Shown: positions 1-7,522 of the stretch, piece after piece
Layout: the number at the start of each line of letters is the position of its first letter
Position numbering within the stretch: position 1 is the stretch's first letter
Source of the DNA: Alkalihalobacterium sp048323755
GTDB lineage: Bacteria > Bacillota > Bacilli > Bacillales > Bacillaceae_F
DNA: 64,000 nt
NCBI RefSeq assembly: GCF_048323755.1
Contig: NZ_JBLWFS010000016.1
Span: 27,815 to 91,814, forward strand
Reading direction: 5' to 3'
Position numbers and translations under genes: made by a program
The notes under the pieces: generated by a model
Database searches by the model: none
What the model saw: the letters and a program-made list of their open reading frames with translations, nothing else
What the model was told of the DNA's origin: nothing

Positions 1-1
1 A

Positions 2-260
2 TTTTTGGTTGGTAAACCACCAAATTAATTACAGGAATGCATAGTAATTCTTCCCGTATATGCGCAGAATGAAAAATTAAGGGAAAAAAAGAAATACGTC
101 TCATTACAGGATATGCCCTGACGGATGATGGGTTGTGGAGAGAACACACGTGGTGCGTCGAGGTAGGTCGAGAGGAAAATATGATTATCGAAACCACCAT
201 GTGAGGATTGGTTACTTCGGTTATGTCATGACGGAAGAAGGATCTACCATGTTTTTTTGA
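2..260 (+). pseudogene. Decayed gene fragment spread over three frames
   Basis: Protein-like sequence continues across three successive frames. From 32 (frame 2) it reads QECIVILPVYAQNEKL and on to KKKYV. From 103 (frame 1) it reads ITGYALTDDGLWREHTWC up to IIETT before a TGA at 202. From 210 (frame 3) it reads GYFGYVMTEEGSTMFF before a TGA near 258. The order and spacing suggest one ancestral protein broken by at least two frameshifts, plus an in-frame stop near 26. I do not recognise the family with certainty. The 5' part lies outside or at the window edge, so the original length is unknown. Sequencing error is an alternative to decay. Confidence 0.45.
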
Positions 261-312
261 TCTAGGAAAACTTCACAATCTTCATAATAGAAAAAGGGTA
301 ATATAATTTAGA

Positions 313-346
313 TGTGTTGGGTTTAAGTCGAAATAAACCCAACACA
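313..346. terminator. 12-bp perfect hairpin
   Basis: The arms TGTGTTGGGTTT (313-324) and AAACCCAACACA (335-346) are perfectly complementary with a 10-nt loop. No strong U-run follows on either strand, so terminator activity is likely but weak. It lies just after the decayed gene at the left edge. Confidence 0.5.
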
Positions 347-471
347 TAATACTCCATACCCCCAAAACGATATCTTTCCATTTTAGAAAACTGGATTACT
401 CATCTAAATCTAGCAAAACAACACTTTTCAACAGTAATGGTGTAATTTTTGTGACCGTATCCTTACACAGC

Positions 472-639
472 TTACTTTTTCTCTAGTTCTTCCTCAAAGA
501 AAAAAGTGGCTGGCTGTTCTTTGACCGTGTATGAATATCTTTTCATGTTCTTGACATATTGACTTTTAGAGACGGTTACTGTTTCATCCGTTGCTTTAAT
601 TATCACTTGTTCACCATTAGTATACAGATTTTTCTTCAT
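472..639 (-). CDS. Small hypothetical protein (55 aa)
   Basis: The ORF starts at an ATG at 639 preceded by AGAGGGTGAT, a good ribosome site, and ends at TAA (472-474). The product begins MKKNLYTNGEQVIIKATDET and ends FFFEEELEKK. It is a soluble, lysine/glutamate-rich small protein whose alternating pattern suggests a small beta-barrel. No signal peptide or membrane segment is visible. I do not recognise a named family. Support comes from the ribosome site, protein-like composition and the absence of a competing gene. It stands alone. Confidence 0.6.
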   Translation of the reverse strand: MKKNLYTNGEQVIIKATDETVTVSKSQYVKNMKRYSYTVKEQPATFFFEEELEKK

Positions 640-1041
640 TATATCACCCTCTCTAGATGGATACTTCCATTATAGCTCAATTTCCATAGGAAATATAGGG
701 CGCGCAAGTGATATCTTTTTATAGGCTTCTTCTTATATTTTGTTGCTATTGACCTGTTTATTCTTAAAGAAAAGGGAAATATCAGTAGCTGTTCAAGAAG
801 AAGTGCCTTAGAAATACCAAGTTCGTATATCGATGGTGCTATTTATACTCTATTGCGAGAAAGAAATTCATATGCAGAAAAAATGTATCGTCCGAAATAC
901 CTTCCCCTAACTTTAGGACTTTAAAAGAGTGATACTTGATCATTTCGTTCCTCAAGACATTCTTTTCTTCAACGTAGTTCCCACAATCCTGGGTTTAAAG
1001 TACAATGTTGAATAAATAATCTAAACTTACTGTACCAAATT
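640..1041. other. Intergenic stretch with a possible coding remnant
   Basis: No intact gene is seen here. An open plus-strand stretch at about 721-924 without an ATG or ribosome site reads, near its end, SALEIPSSYIDGAIYTLLR and then RERNSYAEKMYRPKYL. This looks protein-like and may be the tail of a lost gene. The family is not recognised. Confidence 0.3.
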
Positions 1042-1590
1042 TTAAAGAGGTTGATACGATTTCCCATAACATAATAAATGAGCCATGATATACAAGATAA
1101 AAAAGATCGGGAGCGAATAGATATGTTCCCAAGTGTGTGGATAATAAAGACCTATCGAGATAAAAAAAGGTTCTGCAGCATAAGCCGCAATGAGTGCAAA
1201 AAGGGATCCTTTAATGTAAGGATTGACGTAAGGCTTTATTTGCAAAAAGACCATTGTCATAACAGGAATTAAAGACAAATCCCAAGGAATGAATGCCGGG
1301 ATAAAAGGGATAACCTCATAATGATATTCCCAAAGACCTAATTGGATACCCAATGAATCTAACCAAGACGCGATGAACATCATAAAGAATCCCGCAGACA
1401 ATAAACGCAATGTACTGTCTTTTTTTCTATAGATTAGCCATAAGATCCAAGGAATAATAGTAAGTGTTAGACCTAGCCACCACTGCCAAGTAAATAAAAC
1501 ATACTCACTCCACAATTGAATATGCTCATTGTTGATATCATGGATTTGTTTAAATAATTGAGACATTTTTTCAATACCGTTTATTTTCAT
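1042..1590 (-). CDS. CBO0543-like integral membrane protein
   Basis: This 182-residue protein is strongly hydrophobic, with about five predicted transmembrane segments (roughly residues 30-55, 62-80, 90-115, 125-150 and 158-175). It is rich in Trp and Tyr and carries WLDSLG and a PFIPAFIPWDLSLIPV block. The pattern resembles the CBO0543 family of small membrane proteins of Bacillus and Clostridium, whose function is unknown. An alternative start is Met-9 (MSQLFKQ); neither has a clear ribosome site. Another multi-pass membrane protein of similar style lies at 11348-12235. It is monocistronic and faces the fragment at 1688. Confidence 0.65.
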   Translation of the reverse strand: MKINGIEKMSQLFKQIHDINNEHIQLWSEYVLFTWQWWLGLTLTIIPWILWLIYRKKDSTLRLLSAGFFMMFIASWLDSLGIQLGLWEYHYEVIPFIPAFIPWDLSLIPVMTMVFLQIKPYVNPYIKGSLFALIAAYAAEPFFISIGLYYPHTWEHIYSLPIFFILYIMAHLLCYGKSYQPL

Positions 1591-1687
1591 AATGTATAGT
1601 TTACCGCAATCTAATAAAAATCATGTAAATATTAGATTGATTTGATACTCGCACTGACTCACTAAATTAAACCTAGGAGGAATTCCA

Positions 1688-1921
1688 TTGAAGATCGACC
1701 AGAACTTTATTATTCAATCATTTGAACACGCGGTTCATAGTTATCGTGAAGCGACTCACCAAGTAGGTCTGTGGGAATCAGAGAAATATGTATTTAAAAA
1801 GTATTTTAATACAGAAGATAAAATTCTAGATATTGGCTGCGGGACAGGCCGAACTACGTTTGGATTGTACGAGCTTGGCTATAAACATTTAGTTGGGTTA
1901 GATTTATCACATGCTATATAG
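1688..1921 (+). pseudogene. Truncated class I SAM-dependent methyltransferase
   Basis: The frame opens with TTG at 1688 after CCTAGGAGG and encodes 77 residues ending in ILDIGCGTGRTTFGLYELGY and LVGLDLSHAI. This is motif I (GxGxG, SAM binding) and the acidic residue after strand beta-2 of a Rossmann methyltransferase. The usual product is about 200-270 residues, so everything after the first two strands is missing. The stop at 1919-1921 is followed by unrelated A/T-rich DNA and a terminator at 1993-2020, with no continuation in other frames. It is therefore a 3'-deleted remnant and cannot be catalytically active alone. A full methyltransferase occurs at 39719-40294. Confidence 0.75.
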
Positions 1922-1992
1922 ATAAACCACCTATTAATTTAGTATTTTTTTACAATCTAACAAAACATTGACTCAAAATACGGTTAACAAGA

Positions 1993-2020
1993 AGCGATTA
2001 GAAATCTAGTCGCTCTTTTT
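1993..2020 (+). terminator. Intrinsic terminator
   Basis: The stem AGCGATTAG (1993-2001) pairs with CTAGTCGCT (2006-2014), with a 4-nt loop, followed by TTTTT (2016-2020). It ends transcription of the truncated methyltransferase, probably keeping the original gene's terminator. Confidence 0.75.
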
Positions 2021-2183
2021 ATTTCTAATAAATAAACATTTATCATAAACAAAACTAATACAAAAGTCATAAATTAATTAGTTGCAGTATAAACAGCGAC
2101 CACCTACTTACATATTCTGTAAGTTGTTTGGGGATACTAGACTTTGATCGACGCTTCAAATTACATAACGAGGTATTGTACTT

Positions 2184-2639
2184 ATGAAAAAAACAGAAGC
2201 AATTATGTGGAGTATCGCTCTTCCAGGCTTTGCTCAAATGTTAAGTAAAAACTATTTGAATGGAGTTTTATTTATTTTCTTGGAATTCCTTATAAATGTA
2301 CAAGCGAATTTCAACGAAATTATTATGTTAAGCTTTCTTGGTGAAACACAAACAGCTATTGAACGAGCGGATTTCCAATGGCTTTTATTTTATCCATGCC
2401 TTTATTTTTTTGCGATGTGGGACGCCTATAAAGATGCAGGAGGAGGAAAGGGAGAATATTCGTTTTTACCACTCGTTTTTGCCGCATTTTTTGTGACCGT
2501 TGGAACAATGTATTCACCGAAGGTCATGATCTTCGGTGTATTGCTAGGACCTGTATGGCTACCTATTCTCTCAGTCATTCCCGGGTTATTAACAGGATAC
2601 ATCATCCGAAAAATAATACTTTCTGTACAGGCGGCCTAA
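2184..2639 (+). CDS. Conserved small multi-pass membrane protein
   Basis: This 151-residue protein starts MKKTEAIMWSIALPGFAQML and has about four hydrophobic segments (residues 8-38, 62-78, 93-108 and 113-145). The opening PGFAQML followed by YLNGVLFIFLEF resembles the start of small TM2-like membrane proteins, and a middle WDAYKDAGGG motif sits at a loop. I do not know its function. The start ATG at 2184 follows AACGAGG with a somewhat long spacer. The gene is monocistronic; copy 1 of the dispersed structured repeat begins 16 bp after its stop. Confidence 0.65.
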   Translation: MKKTEAIMWSIALPGFAQMLSKNYLNGVLFIFLEFLINVQANFNEIIMLSFLGETQTAIERADFQWLLFYPCLYFFAMWDAYKDAGGGKGEYSFLPLVFAAFFVTVGTMYSPKVMIFGVLLGPVWLPILSVIPGLLTGYIIRKIILSVQAA

Positions 2640-2655
2640 AAGAATATTTTTTATA

Positions 2656-2836
2656 GGCCGATTTCGTAAACTTTGTAGCTTTTGGGCTGTTTTTTGAGAA
2701 TAAAATAGCCTTTTCGAGACAACTTCATTTGTCTAAACGGCTATTTTATTTTCAAACCTTCACGCACAACGTGAAGAGCCAAGCATCCGCTTGGCTACGG
2801 TCCAAAGCAAGGAGCAACATTCTTTGAGAAAGACCC
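2656..2836 (+). mobile_element. Dispersed structured repeat, copy 1 (full length)
   Basis: This 181-bp copy begins GGCCGATTTCGTAAACTTTG and ends near AGAAAGACCC, imperfect inverted ends. Inside are stem 2 (TTGAGAATAAAATAGCC at 2694-2710 with GGCTATTTTATTTTCAA), stem 3 (CTTCACG/CGTGAAG) and stem 4 (AGCCAAGC/GCTTGGCT). The flanks TTTTTATA and TTTTAAAA agree at 6 of 8 positions, a possible decayed target duplication. It has no coding capacity. Related copies lie at 14946, 26432, 38868 and 56513, all in the same orientation. Confidence 0.85.
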
Positions 2837-2885
2837 TTTTAAAAACATAACCCAAAACTTCAAAACAGGTGGGAGGAAAGTGCTT

Positions 2886-2960
2886 ATGATTTTACTACAA
2901 CTACAAGCGTTATACTTCCCATTTGTTTTTGTACATTCATACGAAAATGACTTCACCTAG
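2886..2960 (+). CDS. Possible 24-aa hydrophobic peptide
   Basis: A short frame (MILLQLQALYFPFVFVHSYE and four more residues) follows a strong ribosome site, GGGAGGAAA, with good spacing. The peptide is mostly hydrophobic. It could be a real membrane peptide or the truncated 5' end of a lost gene. Only the ribosome site and composition support it. Confidence 0.3.
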   Translation: MILLQLQALYFPFVFVHSYENDFT

Positions 2961-3077
2961 GAAAAATTTATTCCAATTATAAATTAATTATGGATTTATA
3001 AGGAAAAATCATTCATACTATAGAAATAGTAGTATAGTATTCTATTTCATACATTTATTGTAAAAAGTTGTATAAAG

Positions 3078-3233
3078 ATGGTATATCAATTGGCATTACC
3101 TATAGGATTTATATTAATTAGCTGTTTTTCCTGGATGGTGTATCAAATTGAACGAAGTCAATCTAATAGACTATTAAAATACGTTCTTGGCGCTAGAACT
3201 AATCAACAAGAAAAAAGAGATGTATTTCATTAA
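3078..3233 (+). CDS. Small single-span membrane protein (51 aa)
   Basis: The frame encodes MVYQLALPIGFILISCFSWM followed by a charged, basic tail rich in Arg, Gln and Lys. This is the layout of a small N-terminal-anchor membrane protein: one segment at about residues 3-22, then a cytoplasmic tail. The ribosome site is weak (AAAAAG). It lies upstream of, and in the same direction as, the small gene at 3294, and the two may be co-transcribed up to the terminator at 3459-3492. Function unknown. Confidence 0.45.
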   Translation: MVYQLALPIGFILISCFSWMVYQIERSQSNRLLKYVLGARTNQQEKRDVFH

Positions 3234-3293
3234 AAGCTCCCTTTTACTGATTGAGATAGGAAAGGGACGAGTTAAAAAAATGGAGGGGTTTCA

Positions 3294-3446
3294 ATGAGTG
3301 TCCACAAAACAGAACCAAATTATTATGACGGAAGAGATGTTTCAAAACTAAAAATTCAACTTAATGATAGCCAAACCGTTTCTAAACCACGAACAGATAC
3401 ACTTCTAAAGTTTCCTGTATTTCCGAATTTAAATATGAAAAACTAA
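3294..3446 (+). CDS. Small hypothetical protein (50 aa)
   Basis: The frame follows TGGAGGGG with good spacing and encodes MSVHKTEPNYYDGRDVSKLK, continuing to a C-terminus KFPVFPNLNMKN. It is hydrophilic with no membrane segment. It sits 60 bp after the small membrane protein gene and directly before a strong terminator, consistent with a short two-gene unit. I do not recognise the family. Confidence 0.55.
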   Translation: MSVHKTEPNYYDGRDVSKLKIQLNDSQTVSKPRTDTLLKFPVFPNLNMKN

Positions 3447-3458
3447 ATATAAAGTAAA

Positions 3459-3492
3459 AAAGGGTGATCCATACAAATTGGATCACCCTTTT
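3459..3492. terminator. Bidirectional terminator
   Basis: AAAGGGTGATCC (3459-3470) pairs with GGATCACCCTTT (from 3480), flanked by A-runs on the left and T-runs on the right. It serves both the plus-strand small gene at 3294 and the convergent oxidoreductase gene at 3505. Confidence 0.85.
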
Positions 3493-3504
3493 TAAAGCCA
3501 TTAA

Positions 3505-4071
3505 TTATGATTTTAATACATCATGATCGACGTAACGCTCGCCATTTAACTCACTAACAATATTAATAGCTACAGAAGCACCATGACCTGCTGTAATAAT
3601 CGTGTGAACACTAACACCAGCTATCGTTCCAGCTGCCCAGATCCCGTCAACGTTTGTTTTGCCGTAAGCGTCGGTTTCGACAATCGTTTTAATTCTCGGC
3701 TCTGTACCGTCAACTAAATTGACACCGATCTTACTAGCTAAGTCTGTTAATGCTCCAGTTGCTAACACGACATGCTTCGCTTGAAATTGGCCATTGTCTT
3801 CTGTTGCAATAGTAAAAACATCGTCCTCTTTAGCAATCGTCATAACCGTATCCTTCACGATTTCAGCACCTTGCTTGATCGCTTGATTTTTTCCTAATTC
3901 AAGAAGTTCAGGTCCTTCAATCCCGTTTACACCATAGTGATTTTCAACCCAGGCACGGTTTGTCATACTTTTATCATTTTCAAAAACGACTGTTTTCTTT
4001 CCTGCCTTTGCTGTAAAAAGGGCAGCACTAGCACCCGCTGGACCAGCTCCAATAATTGCTACTTCATACAT
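3505..4071 (-). CDS. Small FAD-dependent oxidoreductase, thioredoxin-reductase-like
   Basis: This 188-residue flavoprotein-like protein has an N-terminal dinucleotide fold, VAIIGAGPAGASAALFTAKA (GxGxxG), a middle VVLATGA strand and a C-terminal DGIWAAGTIAG motif typical of the second FAD-contact site of thioredoxin-reductase-like enzymes. It lacks the separate NADPH domain and the redox CxxC of true thioredoxin reductases (about 310 residues). Single-domain proteins of this kind are annotated in Bacillus as NAD(P)/FAD-dependent oxidoreductases of unknown substrate. It lies 83 bp downstream of azoR on the same strand and may be co-transcribed, sharing MarR control. Confidence 0.75.
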   Translation of the reverse strand: MYEVAIIGAGPAGASAALFTAKAGKKTVVFENDKSMTNRAWVENHYGVNGIEGPELLELGKNQAIKQGAEIVKDTVMTIAKEDDVFTIATEDNGQFQAKHVVLATGALTDLASKIGVNLVDGTEPRIKTIVETDAYGKTNVDGIWAAGTIAGVSVHTIITAGHGASVAINIVSELNGERYVDHDVLKS

Positions 4072-4154
4072 ACTAATTCCTCCATAGATTCATAGTTTTT
4101 ATTAAAACTAGAGTTTCAGTTTATAAAGCCTCTAGTTGTGAAACAGTAGTAACT

Positions 4155-4781
4155 TTAAAATTCCTTTGCTGCTTTTTTCGCTTTTTCAATTCCTTCAGCA
4201 ATAATAGCTTCCGCTTGGTCAGGGAACTGATTGTGACCCTCTACAATAATTGTAGTTGGGTTTTGAATGCCCCAAAAACCGAGTATATTTTGTACATAAT
4301 TGACAGCCATTTCTACTGATTGAGCAGGGCCTTCTGAGTAAATACCACCACGAGCATTCAATAGAACAACTTGTTTATCCGTAATTAAGCCAACTGGGCC
4401 ATCGGCTATGTATTTAAACGTTTGCCCTGCTTGTGATAAGTAATCAAAGTACGTGTGCAGTACAGCAGGAACTGTAAAATTCCAAAGAGGGAAGGCGATC
4501 ACAACTTTATCTGCTGCTAAAAATTGAGTTAAATACTTAGTAACAATTTCAGTTGCACCTTGTTCTTCAGCAGTTAGTTCCATTCCTTTTGTCAGCTTAA
4601 ACATTCCGTTGATCATATTTGTATCATAATAAGGTAAGTTTTCATTAAAAAGATCTAGCTCAGTAATTTGATCCTGTGGGTGGGATTTTCTATAACTATC
4701 AAGAAACGCTTGATAGAGCTTAACACTAACTGCCTGGTCAATTGGTCTTGAATTCGCTTTAATAAATAATACATTCGACAT
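4155..4781 (-). CDS. azoR: FMN-dependent NADH azoreductase AzoR
   Basis: This 208-residue flavodoxin-fold protein begins MSNVLFIKANSRPIDQAVS, the phosphate-binding N-terminus of AzoR/AcpD enzymes, with FPLWNFTVPAVLHTYFDYL and LLNARGGIYS as the conserved FMN and substrate segments. The family reduces azo dyes and quinones with NADH in the cytosol and detoxifies quinones; length is normal. The upstream 243 bp contain repeated MarR-box-like sequences shared with the promoter of the adjacent marR gene, so induction by quinone or electrophile stress is likely (inference). The start ATG follows GGAGG. Confidence 0.92.
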   Translation of the reverse strand: MSNVLFIKANSRPIDQAVSVKLYQAFLDSYRKSHPQDQITELDLFNENLPYYDTNMINGMFKLTKGMELTAEEQGATEIVTKYLTQFLAADKVVIAFPLWNFTVPAVLHTYFDYLSQAGQTFKYIADGPVGLITDKQVVLLNARGGIYSEGPAQSVEMAVNYVQNILGFWGIQNPTTIIVEGHNQFPDQAEAIIAEGIEKAKKAAKEF

Positions 4782-4815
4782 GGTAAAACCTCCAAAGATG
4801 TGTTTAATTTAAGAT

Positions 4816-4887
4816 GTTGGTATAGCAACTAAAGTACTATAAAGTTGATACAGCAACAATTTTAATGCGAGATGTTGCTGTATCAAC
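4816..4887 (-). promoter_or_regulatory. Cluster of MarR-type operator repeats upstream of azoR
   Basis: GTTGATACAGCAACA (4844-4858) and TGTTGCTGTATCAAC (4873-4887) form a perfect 15-bp inverted repeat. A third, related site TTGGTATAGCAACTA lies at 4817-4831. The reverse complement of the third site, TAGTTGCTATAC, recurs in the promoter of the adjacent marR gene (5486-5497). Confidence 0.65.
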
Positions 4888-5024
4888 TATTATTTATAAA
4901 TATAACTGTTTTTAGCAAGAAAAGCGTAAGCGCCAGATCACCATGATAGGCTAAAGTCCCCTGAAGAGATCAAGAAAACAGAGGTGTTCATTTATCGTTA
5001 GGGGGCCCGGAGCTGGAGAGCATC

Positions 5025-5462
5025 TCATTTATAAAAACAGTCTACATTTTTACTCATTTTAGTAAGTGTCTTTTCTAATTGTTCTAATTCTTCTTTTGAA
5101 ATATCTTTAACAACTACATCATTAAACTCTTCTGTAATTGGAACAACTTTTTCACCCAAATCCTTACCTTCAGTTGTTAAAAATAACTTCACAGAACGAC
5201 GGTCATCATTACAATTCACTCTAGAAATGAAACCTTTTTTTTCAAGGTTTGAAGCCATTCGCGCGATGTTTGTTTTATCTTTATTTAGTTTTTGAGAAAT
5301 TTGATTTTGTGTTAAACCGTCTTGTTCCCAGAGGAGCATCATGACTAAATTTTGCTCAGGAGCTAAGTTAAAAGCTTCTAGTTTAGCTTTAATATAACTC
5401 GTTAAGTGTAAGTCAGTTTGATGAATTTTAATACTAATGTAGTCATGCAAAGATAGTTTCAA
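5025..5462 (-). CDS. MarR-family transcriptional regulator
   Basis: This 145-residue protein has the MarR winged-helix layout: N-terminal dimer helices, LTQNQISQKLNKDKTNIARM as the recognition helix-turn-helix (about residues 60-80), the wing segment GFISRVNCNDDRRSVKLFLT with the conserved DRR, and C-terminal dimer helices. Cys-72-like residues are absent from the N-terminus, but a Cys in the wing (VNCND) and one near the C-terminus (NVDCFYK) could be redox sensors (inference). It is upstream of azoR on the same strand with its own promoter. Shared operator motifs suggest autoregulation and control of azoR and the flavoprotein gene. Confidence 0.9.
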   Translation of the reverse strand: MKLSLHDYISIKIHQTDLHLTSYIKAKLEAFNLAPEQNLVMMLLWEQDGLTQNQISQKLNKDKTNIARMASNLEKKGFISRVNCNDDRRSVKLFLTTEGKDLGEKVVPITEEFNDVVVKDISKEELEQLEKTLTKMSKNVDCFYK

Positions 5463-5485
5463 AAGAATTACCTCACTATTTATTT

Positions 5486-5500
5486 TAGTTGCTATACATA
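5486..5500 (-). promoter_or_regulatory. Putative MarR operator in the marR promoter
   Basis: TAGTTGCTATACATA at 5486-5500 shares TAGTTGCTATAC with the azoR upstream site (reverse complement of 4820-4831). It lies 24-38 bp upstream of the marR start codon, a suitable place for autorepression. Confidence 0.5.
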
Positions 5501-5664
5501 CTATTTATAGTTTCAAATTATAAAGAAGTGGAGAGACGATGTCAAATTCTTTGCTTTTTTTATTGGTTAGGAAATTTACCTAATTTTAGGTATTAGCCCG
5601 CTCGCTTTTCTAGGTATTTGCATACAAAGGAAGAGAAGTAAATTAAAAAAGGATGGTTTTTTTC

Positions 5665-6183
5665 ATGGAGAGAAATTGTAACTGTAAAAATAAAGGTATG
5701 ACAAAACCAGCAGGATTAGAAAATATGATGCCACATATGCACGGTCATGAAATGATGGGGCAGCCAGGAATGACAATGCCATTAATGGATCAACACCACA
5801 TGCAGCCTATGATGCCACATGCTCACCATCAACAGATGATGATGCCATCATGTCAAGGAATGCCGCACACGATGACACCGTGCCAAACGATGCCAGCTCA
5901 CCACCAGCACGGTATGATGCCTCACGCACAACATCAACACGCGATGATGCCGCATATGATGCCTCATGCACAACACCAGCAGGCGATGATGCCGCATATG
6001 ATGCCTCACTCACAACACCAGCAGGCGATGATGCCATCTCATATGATGCCTCATGCACAACATCAGGCCATGATGCCGCAAATGATGGACGATCAATTTA
6101 TGGAAGGTCCGATGACGCACCCATTTCCATCAGGTGATGTGTATGAAACACAATTTCAGCAATTCCCATTTCGTAAACAATAA
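5665..6183 (+). CDS. Met/His-rich repeat protein, probably a spore coat component
   Basis: The protein (172 residues from the ATG at 5665; AAAGGATGG ribosome site) begins MERNCNCKNKG. It then consists largely of Met, His, Gln and Pro, with tandem units of the type MMPHAQHQQAMMPHM between about residues 85 and 145. The tail (VYETQFQQFPFRKQ) is Tyr/Phe-rich. Composition and repeats resemble CotD-like or other His-rich coat proteins of Bacillus; closely spaced Met and His could bind copper or zinc (inference). An upstream in-frame ATG at 5653 lacks a ribosome site. It is monocistronic with its own terminator. The repeat number may vary between strains. Confidence 0.65.
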   Translation: MERNCNCKNKGMTKPAGLENMMPHMHGHEMMGQPGMTMPLMDQHHMQPMMPHAHHQQMMMPSCQGMPHTMTPCQTMPAHHQHGMMPHAQHQHAMMPHMMPHAQHQQAMMPHMMPHSQHQQAMMPSHMMPHAQHQAMMPQMMDDQFMEGPMTHPFPSGDVYETQFQQFPFRKQ

Positions 6184-6267
6184 TTGAATTTAGCGAGTAT
6201 TCTTGTTAAGTCCGATTCAGTACAGCCGTCTTAATATGAATTTGTCATTTAAGTAAAAATTATGCAA

Positions 6268-6313
6268 CAAAAGACTCATTCAAGCCTTTCTATGGCTGAA
6301 TGAGTCTTTTGTT
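6268..6313 (+). terminator. Strong intrinsic terminator
   Basis: CAAAAGACTCATTCAAGCC pairs with GGCTGAATGAGTCTTTTG, with a 7-nt loop and T-rich 3' side. It ends the coat-like gene. Confidence 0.85.
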
Positions 6314-6385
6314 ATTAATGAAGTGTAATATCAATGATACAAATTATGGAGTTCGTGTAATATTGTAAAAGGAGGCGAACGTAAA

Positions 6386-6607
6386 ATGCAAGGAATTTTC
6401 AAAAGAGCATTATGGTCAGGCACGCCAATCGAGATGATTTACCTTTCCAAAAAGAAAATCATTACCCAACGAATTTTAACCATTAAGAAGTTTGATCAAG
6501 AACGAGTTCTTGGAATTTGTCATCATAGCAACCAAATATGAATGTTCAATCTCGAAAATATCTTGTCAGTTGCAGAACGCCCTGATGAAAAGAAAAGGTA
6601 TGGGTGA
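6386..6607 (+). pseudogene. WYL-domain-like short protein gene with in-frame TGA
   Basis: After AAAAGGAGG the frame encodes MQGIFKRALWSGTPIEMIYL and continues RILTIKKFDQERVLGICHHS, then meets TGA at 6539-6541. The same frame resumes immediately with MFNLENILSVAERPDEKKRY up to TGA 6605-6607. The parts before and after the stop fit one short WYL-like protein of about 70 residues (beta strands ending in a FxLENILSxxE segment), a type often found beside yolD in Bacillus. The TGA probably arose from CGA or a similar sense codon. Two products by re-initiation at the ATG directly after the stop are possible but less likely. Confidence 0.65.
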
Positions 6608-6783
6608 TTGCTTAATAACCTCCACATATCAAAACAGGTACATCATAGAAACTTAAAGGGATGTAATTCATTTTCTAATAAATTTGTGCCAGCCATGGAT
6701 GAGAGTAAACGATTTAAGACATAATTATGATAAAAAACCGTCGTATCCTATTCTGCAGGACAAAAATGAAGGAGTTATTTCGT

Positions 6784-7521
6784 ATGCTGCATTATCATCG
6801 TCAAGGTACAGGAGAACCTCTCCTCTTGATCCATGGATTTTTAAGTACGAATCGTGTATACGATAAGATTCGTTCTGATTTTGTTGATACCTATGATGTC
6901 ATTTCAATAGATTTGCCAGGGCACGGAAAGTCAACGTTAAAGAACGAAAACACGGTGTATGACTATGCGCATTCTATAGTACAACTGTTAGACTCTTTAA
7001 AAATAACGAATGCGACCTGGGTCGGTCATTCGATGGGTGGCTATATTACAATGGCTGCTATTGAGAAGTATACTCCTTATGTAAGACGAGCTGCTTTTGT
7101 GTATTCGTCTCCCGTCCACGATAGTGAAAAGGATAAGGCCCAACGAGATGAGCATATCGGTTTAGTCAAGCGAGAAGGGGTGGCTGCACTTGCCAAGAAG
7201 CGTATCCCAACATATTTTGCATTTCAAGGAGAGCCCAAAGATGTAAGGGAGGCGTTTCGTCACGCAGATCAAACAACACAAGAAGGAGCAATTGCTGCAC
7301 TACACGCGATGAAAGAACGACCAAATCAAGTGAATATGCTTAACCGAGTAGATTTACCTTTATTTTTTTTAGAGGGGACAAAAGATCTATCAGAAGCACC
7401 GTTTCACGCAACCTCATCTCAGATTACAAAATCATCAACAGACACTTCACATATGGGAATGCTCGATAACCCGAACCAATTCATCACTGAACTCAAAAAT
7501 TGGCTCACTTTAACACACTAA
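6784..7521 (+). CDS. Alpha/beta-fold hydrolase
   Basis: From the ATG at 6784 (GAAGGAG ribosome site) the product is 245 residues. It shows the oxyanion-hole LIHGF segment, IDLPGHGKS, the nucleophile elbow WVGHSMGGY (Ser-83) and a late TSHMGMLDNP holding the catalytic His. The length and layout match alpha/beta hydrolases of the esterase/haloperoxidase-like group; the substrate is unknown. An upstream in-frame ATG at 6727 lacks a ribosome site and adds 19 unconserved residues. It is monocistronic, followed by the short palindrome GGTACCTGGTACC. Confidence 0.85.
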   Translation: MLHYHRQGTGEPLLLIHGFLSTNRVYDKIRSDFVDTYDVISIDLPGHGKSTLKNENTVYDYAHSIVQLLDSLKITNATWVGHSMGGYITMAAIEKYTPYVRRAAFVYSSPVHDSEKDKAQRDEHIGLVKREGVAALAKKRIPTYFAFQGEPKDVREAFRHADQTTQEGAIAALHAMKERPNQVNMLNRVDLPLFFLEGTKDLSEAPFHATSSQITKSSTDTSHMGMLDNPNQFITELKNWLTLTH

Positions 7522-7522
7522 A

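Noticed and set aside
1078..1272. Plus-strand ORF opposite the CBO0543-like gene
   Set aside because: It overlaps a clear membrane-protein gene on the other strand and lacks a ribosome site.
2656..2836. Identity of the structured repeat with the Bacillus cereus bcr1 repeat
   Set aside because: Size and behaviour are similar, but I cannot compare sequences here, so identity is not asserted.
4919..5015. Possible repeat starting AAAAGCGTAAGCGCC between azoR and marR
   Set aside because: It looks like a Bacillus repeat remnant, but there is only one copy here, so it cannot be supported from this window.
5807..6137. Open frames on both strands inside the Met/His-rich gene
   Set aside because: They are shadows of the repetitive coding sequence and have no ribosome sites; the repeats are coding, not a CRISPR array.
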